Shown: one piece after another, positions 25,394 through 35,242 of the stretch
How positions within the stretch are numbered: the first letter of the stretch is position 1
Layout: every line of letters starts with the position of its first letter
Source of the DNA: Streptococcus thoraltensis DSM 12221
GTDB taxonomy: Bacteria > Bacillota > Bacilli > Lactobacillales > Streptococcaceae
Direction of reading: 5' to 3'
Assembly: GCF_000380145.1 (NCBI RefSeq)
Contig: NZ_KB904588.1
Span: 1 to 64,000 of the forward strand
DNA: 64,000 nucleotides
Program-made: the position numbers and the translations under genes
Notes under the pieces: model-generated
Seen by the model: the letters and a program-made list of their open reading frames with translations, nothing else
Database searches by the model: none
Told to the model about the DNA's origin: nothing

Positions 25394-26251
25394 CTAGTTT
25401 AGAAGCTCTTCAATCGCTTCTGCGATAGGGGTTTGTGGGCGTCCTAAAAGTGTCTCAAGGTCTGTACGTGTGACCTCCAAAGCACCATTTGCAATATCAT
25501 TTTGAATCGCTGTTGCAAAATCTGCCTCATCTTGTGGAACACCAGCTGCGAGAAGACCCTTTTTATAATCATCCAAACTAAGTGAGACTTCCTCAACGTC
25601 TTTTTCTGTCGCTTCTTTAAAAGCTTGATAGAGATTCTGATAGGTGATTGCTTTACCAGAAAGTTCTAAGATGTGGTTTTCATCAAAAGGTTGTACCAAG
25701 GCATTAGCTGCGGCTTCTGCTAAATCACGGCGAAGCACCCACCCAACCTGTCCTTCTCCAGCAGCATAAACGAATCCTTTTCCTGCTAAAGCAGTTTGGA
25801 AAATACCAGATTCGTTTTCAAGATACCAGTTATTTCGTAAAATCTTATATGTTATTCCTGATTCTTTAATGAGTTTTTCAGTTAAGATGTGATCAGGAGC
25901 TAGAATAGAGTCAGAGTTTTCACCTTTTGGAATACTTGTATAAACAATTTTTTTAATCCTCGCTTTAGTAGCTGCAGCAATAACGTTTTGATGTTGCACA
26001 TTGCGCGGAGTTTCTTGACCTGGTTCGCCAGAGACAAACATTAGGGTTGTTATGCCTTGAAAAGCTTTTTCCAAGCTTTCTTTATCTGTATAATCTCCAA
26101 TTCGGACATCAAACCCGTCCTTTGCAAAAGGCTGACCTTTTTCTTCAGAACGCACTAAAACAGCAATATCTTCTTTTGGTGTTTGAAGGACAAGATTGTC
26201 CAAGATACCTTTTCCAAGGTGTCCTGTGACACCAGTGATTAAATAAGTCAT
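25394..26251 (-). CDS. NmrA/QorB-like NAD(P)H-dependent oxidoreductase
   Basis: A 285-residue atypical SDR with the Rossmann start YLITGVTGHLGKGILDNL, IVYTSIPKGENSD, ILRNNWYLENE and a C-terminal ATEKDVEEVSLSLDDYKKG region. It is close to the QOR2/YtfG quinone reductases, which protect against quinone stress. Monocistronic, with a terminator after the stop and a palindrome (26270-26292) just upstream of its start. It is different from the gene at 10931-11755. Confidence 0.83.
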   Translation of the reverse strand: MTYLITGVTGHLGKGILDNLVLQTPKEDIAVLVRSEEKGQPFAKDGFDVRIGDYTDKESLEKAFQGITTLMFVSGEPGQETPRNVQHQNVIAAATKARIKKIVYTSIPKGENSDSILAPDHILTEKLIKESGITYKILRNNWYLENESGIFQTALAGKGFVYAAGEGQVGWVLRRDLAEAAANALVQPFDENHILELSGKAITYQNLYQAFKEATEKDVEEVSLSLDDYKKGLLAAGVPQDEADFATAIQNDIANGALEVTRTDLETLLGRPQTPIAEAIEELLN

Positions 26252-26689
26252 ATCATTCTCCTTTTCTATATTGTCAAGTTAAGTATGACAATTGAATGTA
26301 GACCATCATACACCTATATAGTAATAACGTCAAGAAAGGGATTTTGTTATTTTAGAAAGGGATAATATCAATATTGGAAGAGATTTGTAGATGAGGGTTT
26401 ATTATTTTTGCAATATATTATCATTTGGGAATTTGAAGAAGTAAAGACTGAAGAGAGTATTAAAAAAATTGTATGAAGCGTCTAATTAAATAAATACTCA
26501 GTTTGTGATATTATCTTAAAATCTGGCTGTTTTTAATGACTTATTGTGCCTAAATTTACTTTAAAAAGACATCACAATACAATTTAAACATTGAGTTATC
26601 AGTGCTTTTAATCTGTTACCTTTATGTAAATTTCTGGGAGATAGTTTTTTTCATAAAAAATTTTAACCAATAATAGAAAAAGAAAATCC
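26252..26689. other. Intergenic region between the QorB-like gene and rpsF
   Basis: Apart from the palindrome at 26270-26292 next to the minus-strand gene, I see only A/T-rich DNA without coding signs. The rpsF promoter follows at 26690. Confidence 0.5.
26270..26292. promoter_or_regulatory. Palindromic operator candidate of the QorB-like gene
   Basis: ATTGTCA and TGACAAT are perfect 7-bp arms with a 9-bp spacer, 19 bp upstream of the start codon, a position where a repressor would block transcription. No regulator gene is adjacent. Confidence 0.5.
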
Positions 26690-26718
26690 TTGCCATTTCA
26701 TTTCCAAACTGGTATAAT
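26690..26718 (+). promoter_or_regulatory. Promoter of rpsF-ssb-rpsR
   Basis: TTGCCA (26690-26695) and TATAAT (26713-26718) with a 17-bp spacer and a TG two bases before the -10 (extended -10). Confidence 0.75.
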
Positions 26719-26726
26719 AACATCTT

Positions 26727-26766
26727 GTGAGAATACCTCACTTACCCCTTGCTAGGTCTTGGGGTC
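26727..26766 (+). ncRNA. Possible ribosomal protein leader structure
   Basis: Two small hairpins, GTGAG/CTCAC at 26727-26741 and ACCCC/GGGGT at 26744-26765, lie in the leader between the promoter and the rpsF ribosome site. S6:S18 leaders are known before rpsF in other bacteria; I cannot match the conserved motif, so this is tentative. Confidence 0.3.
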
Positions 26767-26791
26767 ATTAGTCCAAAAGGAGGAAATATCA

Positions 26792-27082
26792 ATGGCTAAA
26801 TACGAAATTCTTTATATTATTCGTCCAAACATTGAAGAAGAAGCAAAAACTGCTTTGGTAGAACGTTTTGATTCTATCTTGACTGACAACGGTGCTACAA
26901 TCGTTGAATCAAAAGATTGGGAAAAACGTCGCTTTGCATACGAAATCAAAGATTTCCGCGAAGGTCTTTACCATATTGTTACTGTTGAAGCTGAAGATGC
27001 CTTTGCTCTTAACGAGTTTGACCGTCTTTCAAAAATCAACACTGACATTCTTCGTCACATGATCGTTAACCTCGAAGCATAA
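26792..27082 (+). CDS. rpsF: 30S ribosomal protein S6
   Basis: A 96-residue S6 protein ([50 protein letters not shown]), of typical length. AAAGGAGG at 26776-26783 fixes the start at 26792; an in-frame ATG further up is not used. It binds S18 in the small subunit platform. First gene of the conserved rpsF-ssb-rpsR operon. Confidence 0.97.
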   Translation: MAKYEILYIIRPNIEEEAKTALVERFDSILTDNGATIVESKDWEKRRFAYEIKDFREGLYHIVTVEAEDAFALNEFDRLSKINTDILRHMIVNLEA

Positions 27083-27093
27083 GAAGGTAGTTT

Positions 27094-27582
27094 ATGATTA
27101 ATAATGTAGTACTTGTTGGTCGCATGACCAGAGATGCAGAACTTCGTTACACACCAAGTAATGTTGCTGTTGCAACTTTCACCCTTGCAGTTAATCGTAA
27201 CTTCAAGAGTCAAAATGGTGAACGTGAAGCTGATTTCATTAACTGTGTAATTTGGCGTCAGCCAGCTGAAAATTTGGCTAACTGGGCTAAAAAAGGTGCC
27301 TTAATTGGTGTCACTGGACGCATCCAGACACGTAATTATGAAAATCAACAAGGCCAACGTGTCTATGTAACTGAAGTTGTTGCGGATAATTTCCAAATGT
27401 TGGAAAGCCGTGCTACACGTGAAGGTGGTTCACAAAGCGCTTATAATGGTGGTGGCTATAATAGCCAATCATCAAATAGTAGTCCTTCACCTTCATCACA
27501 AACACCAAACTTCGGTCGAGATGAGAGTCCATTTGGCAATTCAAACCCAATGGATATTTCAGATGACGATCTGCCGTTCTAG
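27094..27582 (+). CDS. ssb: Single-stranded DNA-binding protein
   Basis: A 162-residue SSB: OB fold in residues 1-105 ([39 protein letters not shown]), a Gln/Ser/Asn-rich linker and the acidic tip [10 protein letters not shown] that recruits repair and replication partners. It acts at replication forks and recombination intermediates. It is translated 11 bp after rpsF. Confidence 0.97.
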   Translation: MINNVVLVGRMTRDAELRYTPSNVAVATFTLAVNRNFKSQNGEREADFINCVIWRQPAENLANWAKKGALIGVTGRIQTRNYENQQGQRVYVTEVVADNFQMLESRATREGGSQSAYNGGGYNSQSSNSSPSPSSQTPNFGRDESPFGNSNPMDISDDDLPF

Positions 27583-27619
27583 GATGGACATTAACACTAT
27601 AATATAAGGAGAAAATAAC

Positions 27620-27859
27620 ATGGCTCAACAACGTCGTGGCGGATTCAAACGCCGTAAAAAAGTTGATTATATCGCAGCTAACAAAATTGAATACGTTGAT
27701 TACAAAGATACTGAACTTCTTAGCCGTTTCGTTTCAGAACGTGGAAAAATTCTTCCTCGTCGTGTAACGGGAACTTCAGCTAAAAACCAACGTAAAGTGA
27801 CAACTGCAATCAAACGTGCTCGCGTTATGGCTCTTATGCCTTACGTTAACGAAGACTAA
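27620..27859 (+). CDS. rpsR: 30S ribosomal protein S18
   Basis: A 79-residue S18 ([46 protein letters not shown] with break, ending LMPYVNED). No zinc-ribbon cysteines are present, so it is the zinc-independent type. AAGGAGAAAATAAC precedes the ATG. A terminator follows. Confidence 0.97.
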   Translation: MAQQRRGGFKRRKKVDYIAANKIEYVDYKDTELLSRFVSERGKILPRRVTGTSAKNQRKVTTAIKRARVMALMPYVNED

Positions 27860-27868
27860 TTCGTTAGA

Positions 27869-27897
27869 ACGCTCCCTCTTTAGGGGAGCGTTTTTTG
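27869..27897 (+). terminator. Terminator of the rpsF operon
   Basis: ACGCTCCC and GGGGAGCGT form a strong stem followed by TTTTTT. Confidence 0.9.
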
Positions 27898-27978
27898 CTT
27901 GTAGTGGGGGACGATTTACATGGCTCTTTGTCACAACTGCAGTAGGTGACTTATAGCTAGACAAGAGAGGAGATGTCT

Positions 27979-28269
27979 CTATCTTATCGCTTTTTGTATG
28001 TTTAAAGTGATGAGTATCTTACTTCTAAAGTTAGCACAATTTCGAAAACCAAGAGCTGGGCGTTTAATGGCTTTGGTGAGTTTGTTGCTAGTTTCGTGTT
28101 TAGCATTGGAATAGGGGAAATAGGGTGATTGAAGGGCTATGGTGATATAGTCTTTGTAATTCTTAGACGTCCTGAAGACAGTCTGAAATATAGTGGTTCC
28201 TGACGTAGCGTGTTCTGCCATGAATCCGAAAAGTGTAGGGGCTTTTGAATAGAAAAAAGACTTCATCAA
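27979..28269 (-). pseudogene. ISL3-family transposase C-terminal remnant
   Basis: The minus-strand frame contains VFRTSKNYKDYITIALQS, then YSNAKHETSNKLTKAIKR and FGFRN-like ALGFRNCANFRSKI, the conserved C-terminal end of ISL3 (IS1167-like) transposases. Only about the last 80 residues remain; the upstream residues are foreign. Inactive. Confidence 0.75.
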
Positions 28270-28289
28270 CGAAGTCTTTTAGTTATTAA

Positions 28290-28961
28290 TTATCTTCTAG
28301 GTGCAGCTTGTGCGGACATGGCGCTCAAGATGTTGTATTTTTTCTTGAAGTAGTAGCGTACTGCGAAGGCTATTGCTCCAATTAGAATGAGTAAGAGTGG
28401 CGGTAATTGTGGGTTGATAGCTGCTGGTAACAAGGTAGTTGCGCTAAATAGAAGGAGCCAGCCGACCATGAGAAGTCCTAAGAGAATGATGCTTTTCCAA
28501 AAACTTGGACGTTGGGCTTTTTCTTTGCCCATATGGCGGTAGACATAGTAGTAGGTTGCATAGAGAAAGGCTCCACCCCCAAGACCAACAACAATCAGTG
28601 TTAATATCCCGTAAGATTGGGATTTGCTGTTGTCGAGCGCAAGGATACCTAGGATTAAGCCAAGAAAACCAAGCCAAAAGAGAGAAGCATCCATCCACAT
28701 GAGCCAAGGATTAGTGTTTTTAGCTTCCTGAGCTGCAGCCTTTTCCTCTTCTGCTGATTTAGTGAATTGTGCTGCCCATGAAGTTGGAGCGCCGAGGAAA
28801 GAGCGAGCTGGAACGCCATTTTTTTGATTTTCTTCAATACTTGGCAAAATATCTTCCAAAATCGTTTTAATTTCAGCATCCGTTTTACCATCTTGAATTA
28901 GTTGTTTAGTTGCAATGTGAATAAATTCTTGATTTTTATGAGTGAGATTGTTTAAATCCAT
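28290..28961 (-). CDS. DUF1129-family membrane protein
   Basis: A 223-residue protein. The hydrophilic N-terminal part (NLTHKNQEFIHIATKQLIQDG, then a linker with FLGAPTSWAAQF) is followed by four membrane helices from about residue 92 onward and a basic tail. It fits the DUF1129 family of Firmicutes membrane proteins, whose role is not established. It stands alone on the minus strand between an ISL3 remnant and a miniature element. Confidence 0.75.
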   Translation of the reverse strand: MDLNNLTHKNQEFIHIATKQLIQDGKTDAEIKTILEDILPSIEENQKNGVPARSFLGAPTSWAAQFTKSAEEEKAAAQEAKNTNPWLMWMDASLFWLGFLGLILGILALDNSKSQSYGILTLIVVGLGGGAFLYATYYYVYRHMGKEKAQRPSFWKSIILLGLLMVGWLLLFSATTLLPAAINPQLPPLLLILIGAIAFAVRYYFKKKYNILSAMSAQAAPRR

Positions 28962-29140
28962 GATAATCCTTTCAGAAATGGGAATATTTAACTGATAGTT
29001 AATTTTGTAAAATGCGTAGAAAGCATCAGATTGTTAACAAGATTAAGCCAGCTAGAAATAAATGTGTCGCCTCATCTTATCTAGTTAGTTTCTAGAATTG
29101 AGTTGTCTAGGCTATGGTATCTTACCCTTAAATTGATGAT
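28962..29140. other. Short intergenic region before element copy B
   Basis: No gene is seen. It should carry the promoter of the DUF1129 gene on the minus strand, which I could not place with confidence. Confidence 0.4.
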
Positions 29141-29352
29141 ATAGTCTTTTGAAGTAACTTTGATACAGCATCACTTTCGACTTGCCGTACTCATACTTAA
29201 TGAAAATCAAAAGCAGACTAGGCGATCCCGATACAGATAGAACTGAAGCTTATCAAATCAAGTCAACAAGGTCTGCTTTTGACTTTCGAAGAGTATCAAG
29301 TATTGTCCGCGTCTTTTCTGTTTCTTATTTGAAAGTTAATTCATTTGGCTAT
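29141..29352 (+). repeat. Miniature element copy B, full form (about 212 bp)
   Basis: It starts ATAGTCTTTTGAAGTAACTT and ends AATTCATTTGGCTAT, with TA on both outer sides. The centre holds the palindromic core, arms near ATGAAAATCAAAAGCAGAC and GTCTGCTTTTGACTTTCG. Confidence 0.85.
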
Positions 29353-29497
29353 ATTATTTTGCGTAAAAAGCTAGTAAGATGTTTTGGGAGGGTCTGATTA
29401 GTAAAGAGGTTATGACCTCAAAAAGCAAAATCGCTATCAATTGTTTCTTGACTAACCTGATTTGACGAGTGGCTTTACTGCTGATAAATAGCAAATA

Positions 29498-30442
29498 TCA
29501 AAACCATTTTTTTCTAATAAAGTAAACCACAACCATCATACTAAGTACAGAAGCGATAAAGACAATGTACCAGAATGCATGTGGCAGACCATTTAGAGGT
29601 AGCCAGTTATTTTGGAAGTTCATGCCGTAAGCTGAGAAGATTACGGTTGGAATATCCAGTGCCATGGTCATCAGAGCCAAGGTTTTCATGATCGTGTTCT
29701 GGTTATTATTGATGATAGCAGCAGAAGTTTCTGCCATTGCATTCAAGACATTTTCGTAAATGCCAGCCATCTCGATAGCCTGTTGGGTCTCAATTAGGGT
29801 ATCTTCAAGTAAGTCTTCATCCTCAACGTATTTTTTGAGGCTTGATGTATTGCTGGAGAGTTTTTTAACGATTCGCTCATTCATCTTGAGTGAGGCTTTT
29901 AGGTAGACGATGGATTTTTCCAATTCCATCATGTCAATCAGCTGTTCGTTACGAGTGGCATCTTCCAATTGAGCTTCGATACGGTCACTCTGACGGTCAA
30001 TAGAACGCAAGGCGGTTAGATATAAAATGGCGTTGCGATAGAGCAGTTGAAAAATGAATCGTGTCTTCATAAAAGTGTAGAAACTTTTAACGCGATTATT
30101 TTTAAACTGATCAAAAATAGATAGTTCTTCCAGACAGGTGGTAATAACAGCGTTTTCAGCTACGATAATTCCCAAGGGGATAGTCATGTAGTAGTTTTTG
30201 TTATTACGCTCTTCATAGGTAGGGACGTCGACGATAATCAAGGTATAATCATCCTCAACGGTGATACGAGAAGTTTCCTCAATATCGAGAGGAGCTCGTA
30301 AATCGCTAATATCGATATTGAAGCGCTCGGCTACTTGATGGGATTCTTCCTGGGAAGGGTTGACCAAATTAATCCAAGCACCTGGCTCGAATGTATCGAT
30401 TTCTTTGAAGTCAATTCCAGTTGACAGAAACATTTGTTTCAT
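29498..30442 (-). CDS. corA: CorA-type magnesium/divalent cation channel
   Basis: A 314-residue CorA-family protein: a long cytoplasmic funnel with helices at about residues 120-250, then two membrane helices at the C-terminus. The family motif YGMN is followed by FQNNWLPLNGLPHAFWY, and the protein ends in KKW. It forms a pentameric Mg2+ channel. AAGGAGGG is too near the first ATG of the frame, so I use the ATG two codons later (30442). Monocistronic. Confidence 0.9.
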   Translation of the reverse strand: MKQMFLSTGIDFKEIDTFEPGAWINLVNPSQEESHQVAERFNIDISDLRAPLDIEETSRITVEDDYTLIIVDVPTYEERNNKNYYMTIPLGIIVAENAVITTCLEELSIFDQFKNNRVKSFYTFMKTRFIFQLLYRNAILYLTALRSIDRQSDRIEAQLEDATRNEQLIDMMELEKSIVYLKASLKMNERIVKKLSSNTSSLKKYVEDEDLLEDTLIETQQAIEMAGIYENVLNAMAETSAAIINNNQNTIMKTLALMTMALDIPTVIFSAYGMNFQNNWLPLNGLPHAFWYIVFIASVLSMMVVVYFIRKKWF

Positions 30443-30882
30443 GTGCATTCCCTCCTTAAGTTAGAATTTAGCCATACTCACCTATTATACTCTATTTTAG
30501 CTTTAAAAAAAAGCAGAGTCTGACGATTCTTTTTACAGTAAAAAAATCTGATTTTGTTATAATAGAGTAATCCTAAGCAGTTTCTTAACAAATCATGACA
30601 TTTTAAAATCTGATTAAAGAATTTATCGGAAGATGCCTTAAATGCTTTAAAAAAGCTAAATCTTCCTAAACTTTTGAAACTCTTGGAGCTCTTTTTAAAA
30701 GATGAGGAGAAAAAGTCACTCAGTTATTAGGTTTTGAAAAATGCTTGTTTAGCTTCTGAATAACAATGAAAGGAATTGAACACGCCCTAAAAGCTATGAA
30801 AAAAGAAACGGGCTTGGAGGAAAATTCTCTGTAGTCGTTTCTTGTTTCTACGATGCAGTTGATGGGTTTTGTATCTTATATT
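30443..30882. other. Intergenic region between corA and uvrA
   Basis: The genes diverge, so both promoters should be here, but I cannot place either with confidence. TTGTTATAATAGAG at about 30554 contains TATAAT. The stretch 30620-30840 shows broken open segments (for example PKLLKLLELFLKDEEKKS) that I do not recognise and that may be an old gene remnant. A SOS-type box was looked for by eye and not found. Confidence 0.35.
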
Positions 30883-33705
30883 ATGCAAGATAAGTTAGTG
30901 ATTCATGGGGCACGCGCCCACAATTTAAAAAATATTGATGTGGAGATTCCACGAGATAAGCTGGTCGTAGTGACGGGGCTGTCTGGTTCTGGGAAATCTT
31001 CATTGGCTTTTGATACCATTTATGCTGAAGGACAACGACGCTATGTGGAAAGTCTTTCTGCCTATGCCCGTCAATTTTTGGGCAACATGGAAAAGCCTGA
31101 TGTTGACTCGATTGATGGACTTAGTCCAGCTATTTCTATTGACCAAAAAACAACCAGCAAAAATCCTCGCTCGACTGTTGGTACGGCAACAGAGATTAAT
31201 GACTATCTCCGTTTACTATATGCGCGTGTGGGGACACCTTATTGTATCAATGGACATGGCGCCATTTCAGCCTCTTCTGTTGAACAGATTGTTGACGAGG
31301 TTTTAGAATTGCCCGAACGCACCCGGATGCAAATCCTTGCCCCAATCGTTCGTCGCAAAAAAGGGCAACATAAATCTATTTTTGAACGGATACAAAAAGA
31401 CGGTTATGTTCGAGTTCGTGTAGACGGCGATATCTTTGATGTGACAGAAGTTCCCGAGTTGTCTAAGAGTAAAATGCATAATATCGAAGTGGTCATTGAT
31501 CGCTTGGTCAATAAAGACGGTATCCGCTCACGTCTCTTTGATTCTGTTGAGGCGGCTTTGCGTCTAGGCGATGGCTATCTTATAATTGATACTATGGATG
31601 GTAATGAGTTGCTATATTCAGAACATTACTCATGTCCTGTTTGTGGCTTTACTGTCCCCGAGTTAGAACCTCGGCTGTTCTCATTCAATGCGCCATTTGG
31701 TTCTTGTCCAACTTGTGATGGCTTGGGAATGAAGCTGGTGGTGGATTTGGATATGATCGTGCCAGATGTGACAAAAACCCTTAGAAACGGAGCTTTAGCA
31801 CCGTGGAACCCCATTTCGTCAAATTACTATCCAACCATGCTTGAGCAAGCAATGACTAGCTTTGGTGTTGATATGGATACTCCTTGGAAGGATTTGTCTG
31901 ATGAGGATAAGGACTTGATTCTCTACGGTTCTGGAGACCGTGAATTCCATTTTCATTATAAAAATGACTTTGGTGGGGTACGTGATATTGACCTCCCCTT
32001 TGAGGGAGTGGTGACTAATGTTAATCGCCGTTACCACGAAACTAACTCGGAGTATACACGCAGCGTTATGCGTGAGTACATGAATGAGCTGACTTGCTCG
32101 ACCTGCCACGGCTATCGCCTCAATGATGCTGCGCTGTCGGTGCGTGTTGGAGGAGCGGAAGGGATGAATATTGGACAGATTTCAGAACTGTCCATCGAAG
32201 ATCATCTAAAGCAAATCTCACGGTTAACCCTCGGGCAAAATGACGAAATGATTGCTCGTCCAATTCTTAAAGAAATCACTGACCGTTTGACTTTCTTGAA
32301 TAATGTCGGTCTTAATTACCTAACCTTATCTCGAATGGCTGGAACCCTATCAGGCGGTGAAAGTCAACGTATTCGCTTGGCGACACAAATCGGTTCGAAT
32401 CTTAGTGGAGTCCTTTATGTTCTTGACGAGCCTTCTATCGGACTTCATCAGAGGGATAATGACCGTTTAATTTCCAGTTTGAAAAAAATGCGTGATCTTG
32501 GAAATACGTTGATTGTCGTGGAACACGATGAAGATACGATGATGGAAGCGGACTGGTTGATTGACGTAGGTCCAGGAGCTGGTGCGCTTGGTGGTGAGAT
32601 TGTCGCTTCGGGAACGCCTAAACAAGTTGCTAAATCGAAAAAATCAATCACCGGTCAATACCTATCCGGTCGAAAAGCAATCCCTGTCCCAGAAGAACGC
32701 CGTCAAGGGAATGGACGTTTTATCAAGGTTAAAGGTGCCAGTGAGCATAATCTTCAAACGATTGATGTAAAATTCCCACTTGGCAAATTTATCGCCGTTA
32801 CAGGTGTTTCAGGTTCTGGAAAATCAACTTTGGTCAATAGCATTCTCAAAAAAGCTATCGCACAAAAATTAAATCGCAATTCTGATAAACCAGGTAAACA
32901 TCAGTCTGTCGAAGGCATTGAGCATATTGAACGCTTGATTGACATTGACCAAAGTCCAATTGGTCGCACGCCTCGATCCAACCCAGCGACTTACACAGGT
33001 GTTTTTGATGATATTCGTGACCTGTTCGCCCAAACTAATGAGGCTAAAATTCGTGGTTATAAAAAAGGTCGTTTCTCCTTTAACGTTAAGGGGGGACGCT
33101 GTGAAGCCTGTTCTGGTGATGGGATTATCAAGATTGAGATGCACTTTTTGCCAGATGTCTATGTTCCTTGTGAGGTTTGCCATGGTACACGTTACAATTC
33201 TGAAACTTTGGAAGTGCACTACAAGGGAAAAACGATTGCGGACATTTTAGAAATGACCGTAGATGATGCGGTGGAATTCTTCGCAGCCATTCCGAAGATT
33301 TCCCGTAAAATCCAGACCATAAAAGACGTTGGTCTAGGCTATGTGACACTCGGTCAGCCAGCAACTACTCTATCAGGTGGGGAAGCTCAACGGATGAAAC
33401 TGGCTAGTGAATTGCATAAACGCTCGACTGGCAAATCCTTCTATATCTTAGATGAACCCACAACAGGACTTCATACGGATGATATTGCCCGATTGATTAC
33501 CGTTTTGAATCGTTTTGTGGATGAAGGAAATACCGTTCTTGTCATTGAGCATAATCTTGACGTTATCAAGACAGCAGACCATATCATCGACCTTGGTCCA
33601 GAAGGTGGTGTCGGTGGAGGACAAATCATCGCAACAGGAACACCAGAAGAAGTGGCACGAGTGGAATCTTCTTATACAGGGCAATATTTAAAAACCAAAT
33701 TATAA
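30883..33705 (+). CDS. uvrA: UvrABC excinuclease subunit A
   Basis: A 940-residue UvrA, of normal length. It has two ABC ATPase modules, with Walker [10 protein letters not shown] at about residue 32 and GVSGSGKST at about 640. Signatures are [16 protein letters not shown] and [16 protein letters not shown]. Zinc fingers appear as CPVCGF...CPTCDG and CEACSGDG...CEVCHGTR. It recognises bulky DNA damage in nucleotide excision repair. The family's usual start [15 protein letters not shown] fixes the start at 30883, though the ribosome site there is poor; the frame extends ten codons upstream. Confidence 0.96.
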   Translation: MQDKLVIHGARAHNLKNIDVEIPRDKLVVVTGLSGSGKSSLAFDTIYAEGQRRYVESLSAYARQFLGNMEKPDVDSIDGLSPAISIDQKTTSKNPRSTVGTATEINDYLRLLYARVGTPYCINGHGAISASSVEQIVDEVLELPERTRMQILAPIVRRKKGQHKSIFERIQKDGYVRVRVDGDIFDVTEVPELSKSKMHNIEVVIDRLVNKDGIRSRLFDSVEAALRLGDGYLIIDTMDGNELLYSEHYSCPVCGFTVPELEPRLFSFNAPFGSCPTCDGLGMKLVVDLDMIVPDVTKTLRNGALAPWNPISSNYYPTMLEQAMTSFGVDMDTPWKDLSDEDKDLILYGSGDREFHFHYKNDFGGVRDIDLPFEGVVTNVNRRYHETNSEYTRSVMREYMNELTCSTCHGYRLNDAALSVRVGGAEGMNIGQISELSIEDHLKQISRLTLGQNDEMIARPILKEITDRLTFLNNVGLNYLTLSRMAGTLSGGESQRIRLATQIGSNLSGVLYVLDEPSIGLHQRDNDRLISSLKKMRDLGNTLIVVEHDEDTMMEADWLIDVGPGAGALGGEIVASGTPKQVAKSKKSITGQYLSGRKAIPVPEERRQGNGRFIKVKGASEHNLQTIDVKFPLGKFIAVTGVSGSGKSTLVNSILKKAIAQKLNRNSDKPGKHQSVEGIEHIERLIDIDQSPIGRTPRSNPATYTGVFDDIRDLFAQTNEAKIRGYKKGRFSFNVKGGRCEACSGDGIIKIEMHFLPDVYVPCEVCHGTRYNSETLEVHYKGKTIADILEMTVDDAVEFFAAIPKISRKIQTIKDVGLGYVTLGQPATTLSGGEAQRMKLASELHKRSTGKSFYILDEPTTGLHTDDIARLITVLNRFVDEGNTVLVIEHNLDVIKTADHIIDLGPEGGVGGGQIIATGTPEEVARVESSYTGQYLKTKL

Positions 33706-33711
33706 AATGAC

Positions 33712-33742
33712 AACCAAGCTCACTTTAAGGGCTTGGTTTTTC
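33712..33742 (+). terminator. uvrA terminator
   Basis: AACCAAGC and GCTTGGTT pair around an 11-nt loop, followed by TTTTC. Confidence 0.85.
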
Positions 33743-33767
33743 TTCAAAATATCTACTTATCCCCTTT

Positions 33768-33830
33768 GAAAATCAAATTCAGACCTTATTGACTTGATTT
33801 GCTGAACTTCAATTCTATCTGCATTTTACC
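33768..33830 (-). repeat. Partial repeat core without ends
   Basis: On the minus strand it matches the GATAGAATTG...AAATCAAGTCAATAAGGTCTG...GATTTTCAAAG part of the miniature-element core, with no terminal inverted repeats nearby. It stands immediately downstream of the uvrA terminator. Confidence 0.65.
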
Positions 33831-34110
33831 GTTGCTGCGCTTATCTCTCACCAATTTCATCTGAACTCATTCGGTAGCATGACTGTTGCAGGTGCAGCCT
33901 TTATTGGTTCGGGCGCTATCACACAAGATAGTTAGACTTATTTTGACAAAGTTAAAGAAGGAGCGATACTTTCATTGGAAATGACTAAGGAAATATGACA
34001 AGTACTATGTTGACAGCAGCTATTGCAATCTGGATGGGTAAAATGATTAAGAGACCTTTCGGGTCAGTAGAGTTTGTCTTGACTTCCTTTTCTTTTAAAA
34101 AATGAATTAT
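33831..34110 (+). pseudogene. Unrecognised gene remnant
   Basis: Broken frames read ALISHQFHLNSFGSMTVAGA, then FIGSGAITQDS-stop, DKVKEGAILSLEMTKE-stop and, in a last open piece, STMLTAAIAIWMGKMIKRPFG. The Ala/Gly/Ile-rich composition suggests the C-terminal end of a membrane protein. I do not recognise the family. It is truncated on the left by the repeat core at 33768-33830. Confidence 0.35.
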
Positions 34111-34168
34111 TCCCCGTTTTTGGGGGATTTTTTGTTAAAATAAGGTAAGTTTAATTCAGGAGGTTAGC

Positions 34169-35233
34169 ATGGATTCTAGGATTGTTCGTTTTGAAGAAAA
34201 ATTAGCTCAATCAGGTTTGGATGCTTTTTTAGTGACAGGGCAAAATAATATTTACTATCTGACTGGTTTTTGGGGGACTGAAAGCACTGTTTTCATCACT
34301 CGAAATCGTCGCATCTTTATGACGGATGCTCGCTATACATTGATTGCCAAGGAAGTCGTTGAGGGATTTGACATTATTGAAACGCGTACGGCTTTGGCTG
34401 AAGTTTCTAAAATAATTAAGGAAGATCAACTGTCCAGAGTTGGTTTTGATAGTCAGGTTTCATATGCTTTTTATGGGCAATTGACAAGTTTGTCACCTGC
34501 TACGGAGTGGTTGCCTCAGGCGGATTTTGTAGAAACCTTGCGCGTGATAAAAGACAAGTCGGAGATTGAGACTATTCGTCAGGCGTGTCAAATTTCTGAT
34601 AGGGCTTTTTTAGATTTGCTTGATTTTATCAAACCTGGTCAAACGACAGAGTTGCAAGTGGCTAATTTCCTTGATTTTCAGATGCGTAGCTATGGTGCTT
34701 CGGGTGTGTCCTTTGAGACTATCGTGGCTTCTGGTTACCGCTCTGCTATGCCTCATGGGGTTGCCAGTGACAAGGTCATTCAGTCGGGTGAATCCTTAAC
34801 CCTTGACTTCGGTTGTTACTACAAGCATTATGTCAGTGATATGACGCGTACGATTCATATTGGACATGTAACGGATGAAGAGCGAGAGATTTACCATATT
34901 GTCCTTAAAGCCAATCAGACCTTGATTGACCAAGCAAAAGCAGGTATGACTTATAGAGATTTTGATGCCATTCCTCGCCAGATTTTAGAGGATGCGGGTT
35001 ATGGAGAATTCTTCACACATGGTATCGGTCATGGCATTGGTTTGGATATTCATGAAAATCCATTTTTCCGTGGTAGTGAGGATAAGCTGGAGACTGGTAT
35101 GGTAGTAACGGATGAACCAGGAATCTACCTGCCAAACAAATATGGGCTTCGTATCGAAGATGATTTGGTCATTACAGAAACTGGGTGCGAAGTATTGACC
35201 AAAGCCCCTAAAGAATTGATCGTATTGAAATAG
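34169..35233 (+). CDS. pepP: Xaa-Pro aminopeptidase (M24 family)
   Basis: A 354-residue M24B metallopeptidase: an N-terminal creatinase-like domain (GLDAFLVTGQNNIYYLTGF) and a pita-bread domain with metal ligands in LTLDFGCYYKHYVSDMTRT (two Asp), HGIGHGIGLDIHENP (His), TDEPGIYLP (Glu) and LRIEDDLVI (Glu). It removes N-terminal residues before proline. AGGAGGTTAGC precedes the ATG. The order pepP-comEB-efp-asp23-nusB is typical of streptococci. Confidence 0.92.
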   Translation: MDSRIVRFEEKLAQSGLDAFLVTGQNNIYYLTGFWGTESTVFITRNRRIFMTDARYTLIAKEVVEGFDIIETRTALAEVSKIIKEDQLSRVGFDSQVSYAFYGQLTSLSPATEWLPQADFVETLRVIKDKSEIETIRQACQISDRAFLDLLDFIKPGQTTELQVANFLDFQMRSYGASGVSFETIVASGYRSAMPHGVASDKVIQSGESLTLDFGCYYKHYVSDMTRTIHIGHVTDEEREIYHIVLKANQTLIDQAKAGMTYRDFDAIPRQILEDAGYGEFFTHGIGHGIGLDIHENPFFRGSEDKLETGMVVTDEPGIYLPNKYGLRIEDDLVITETGCEVLTKAPKELIVLK

Positions 35234-35242
35234 GAGAGAAAG

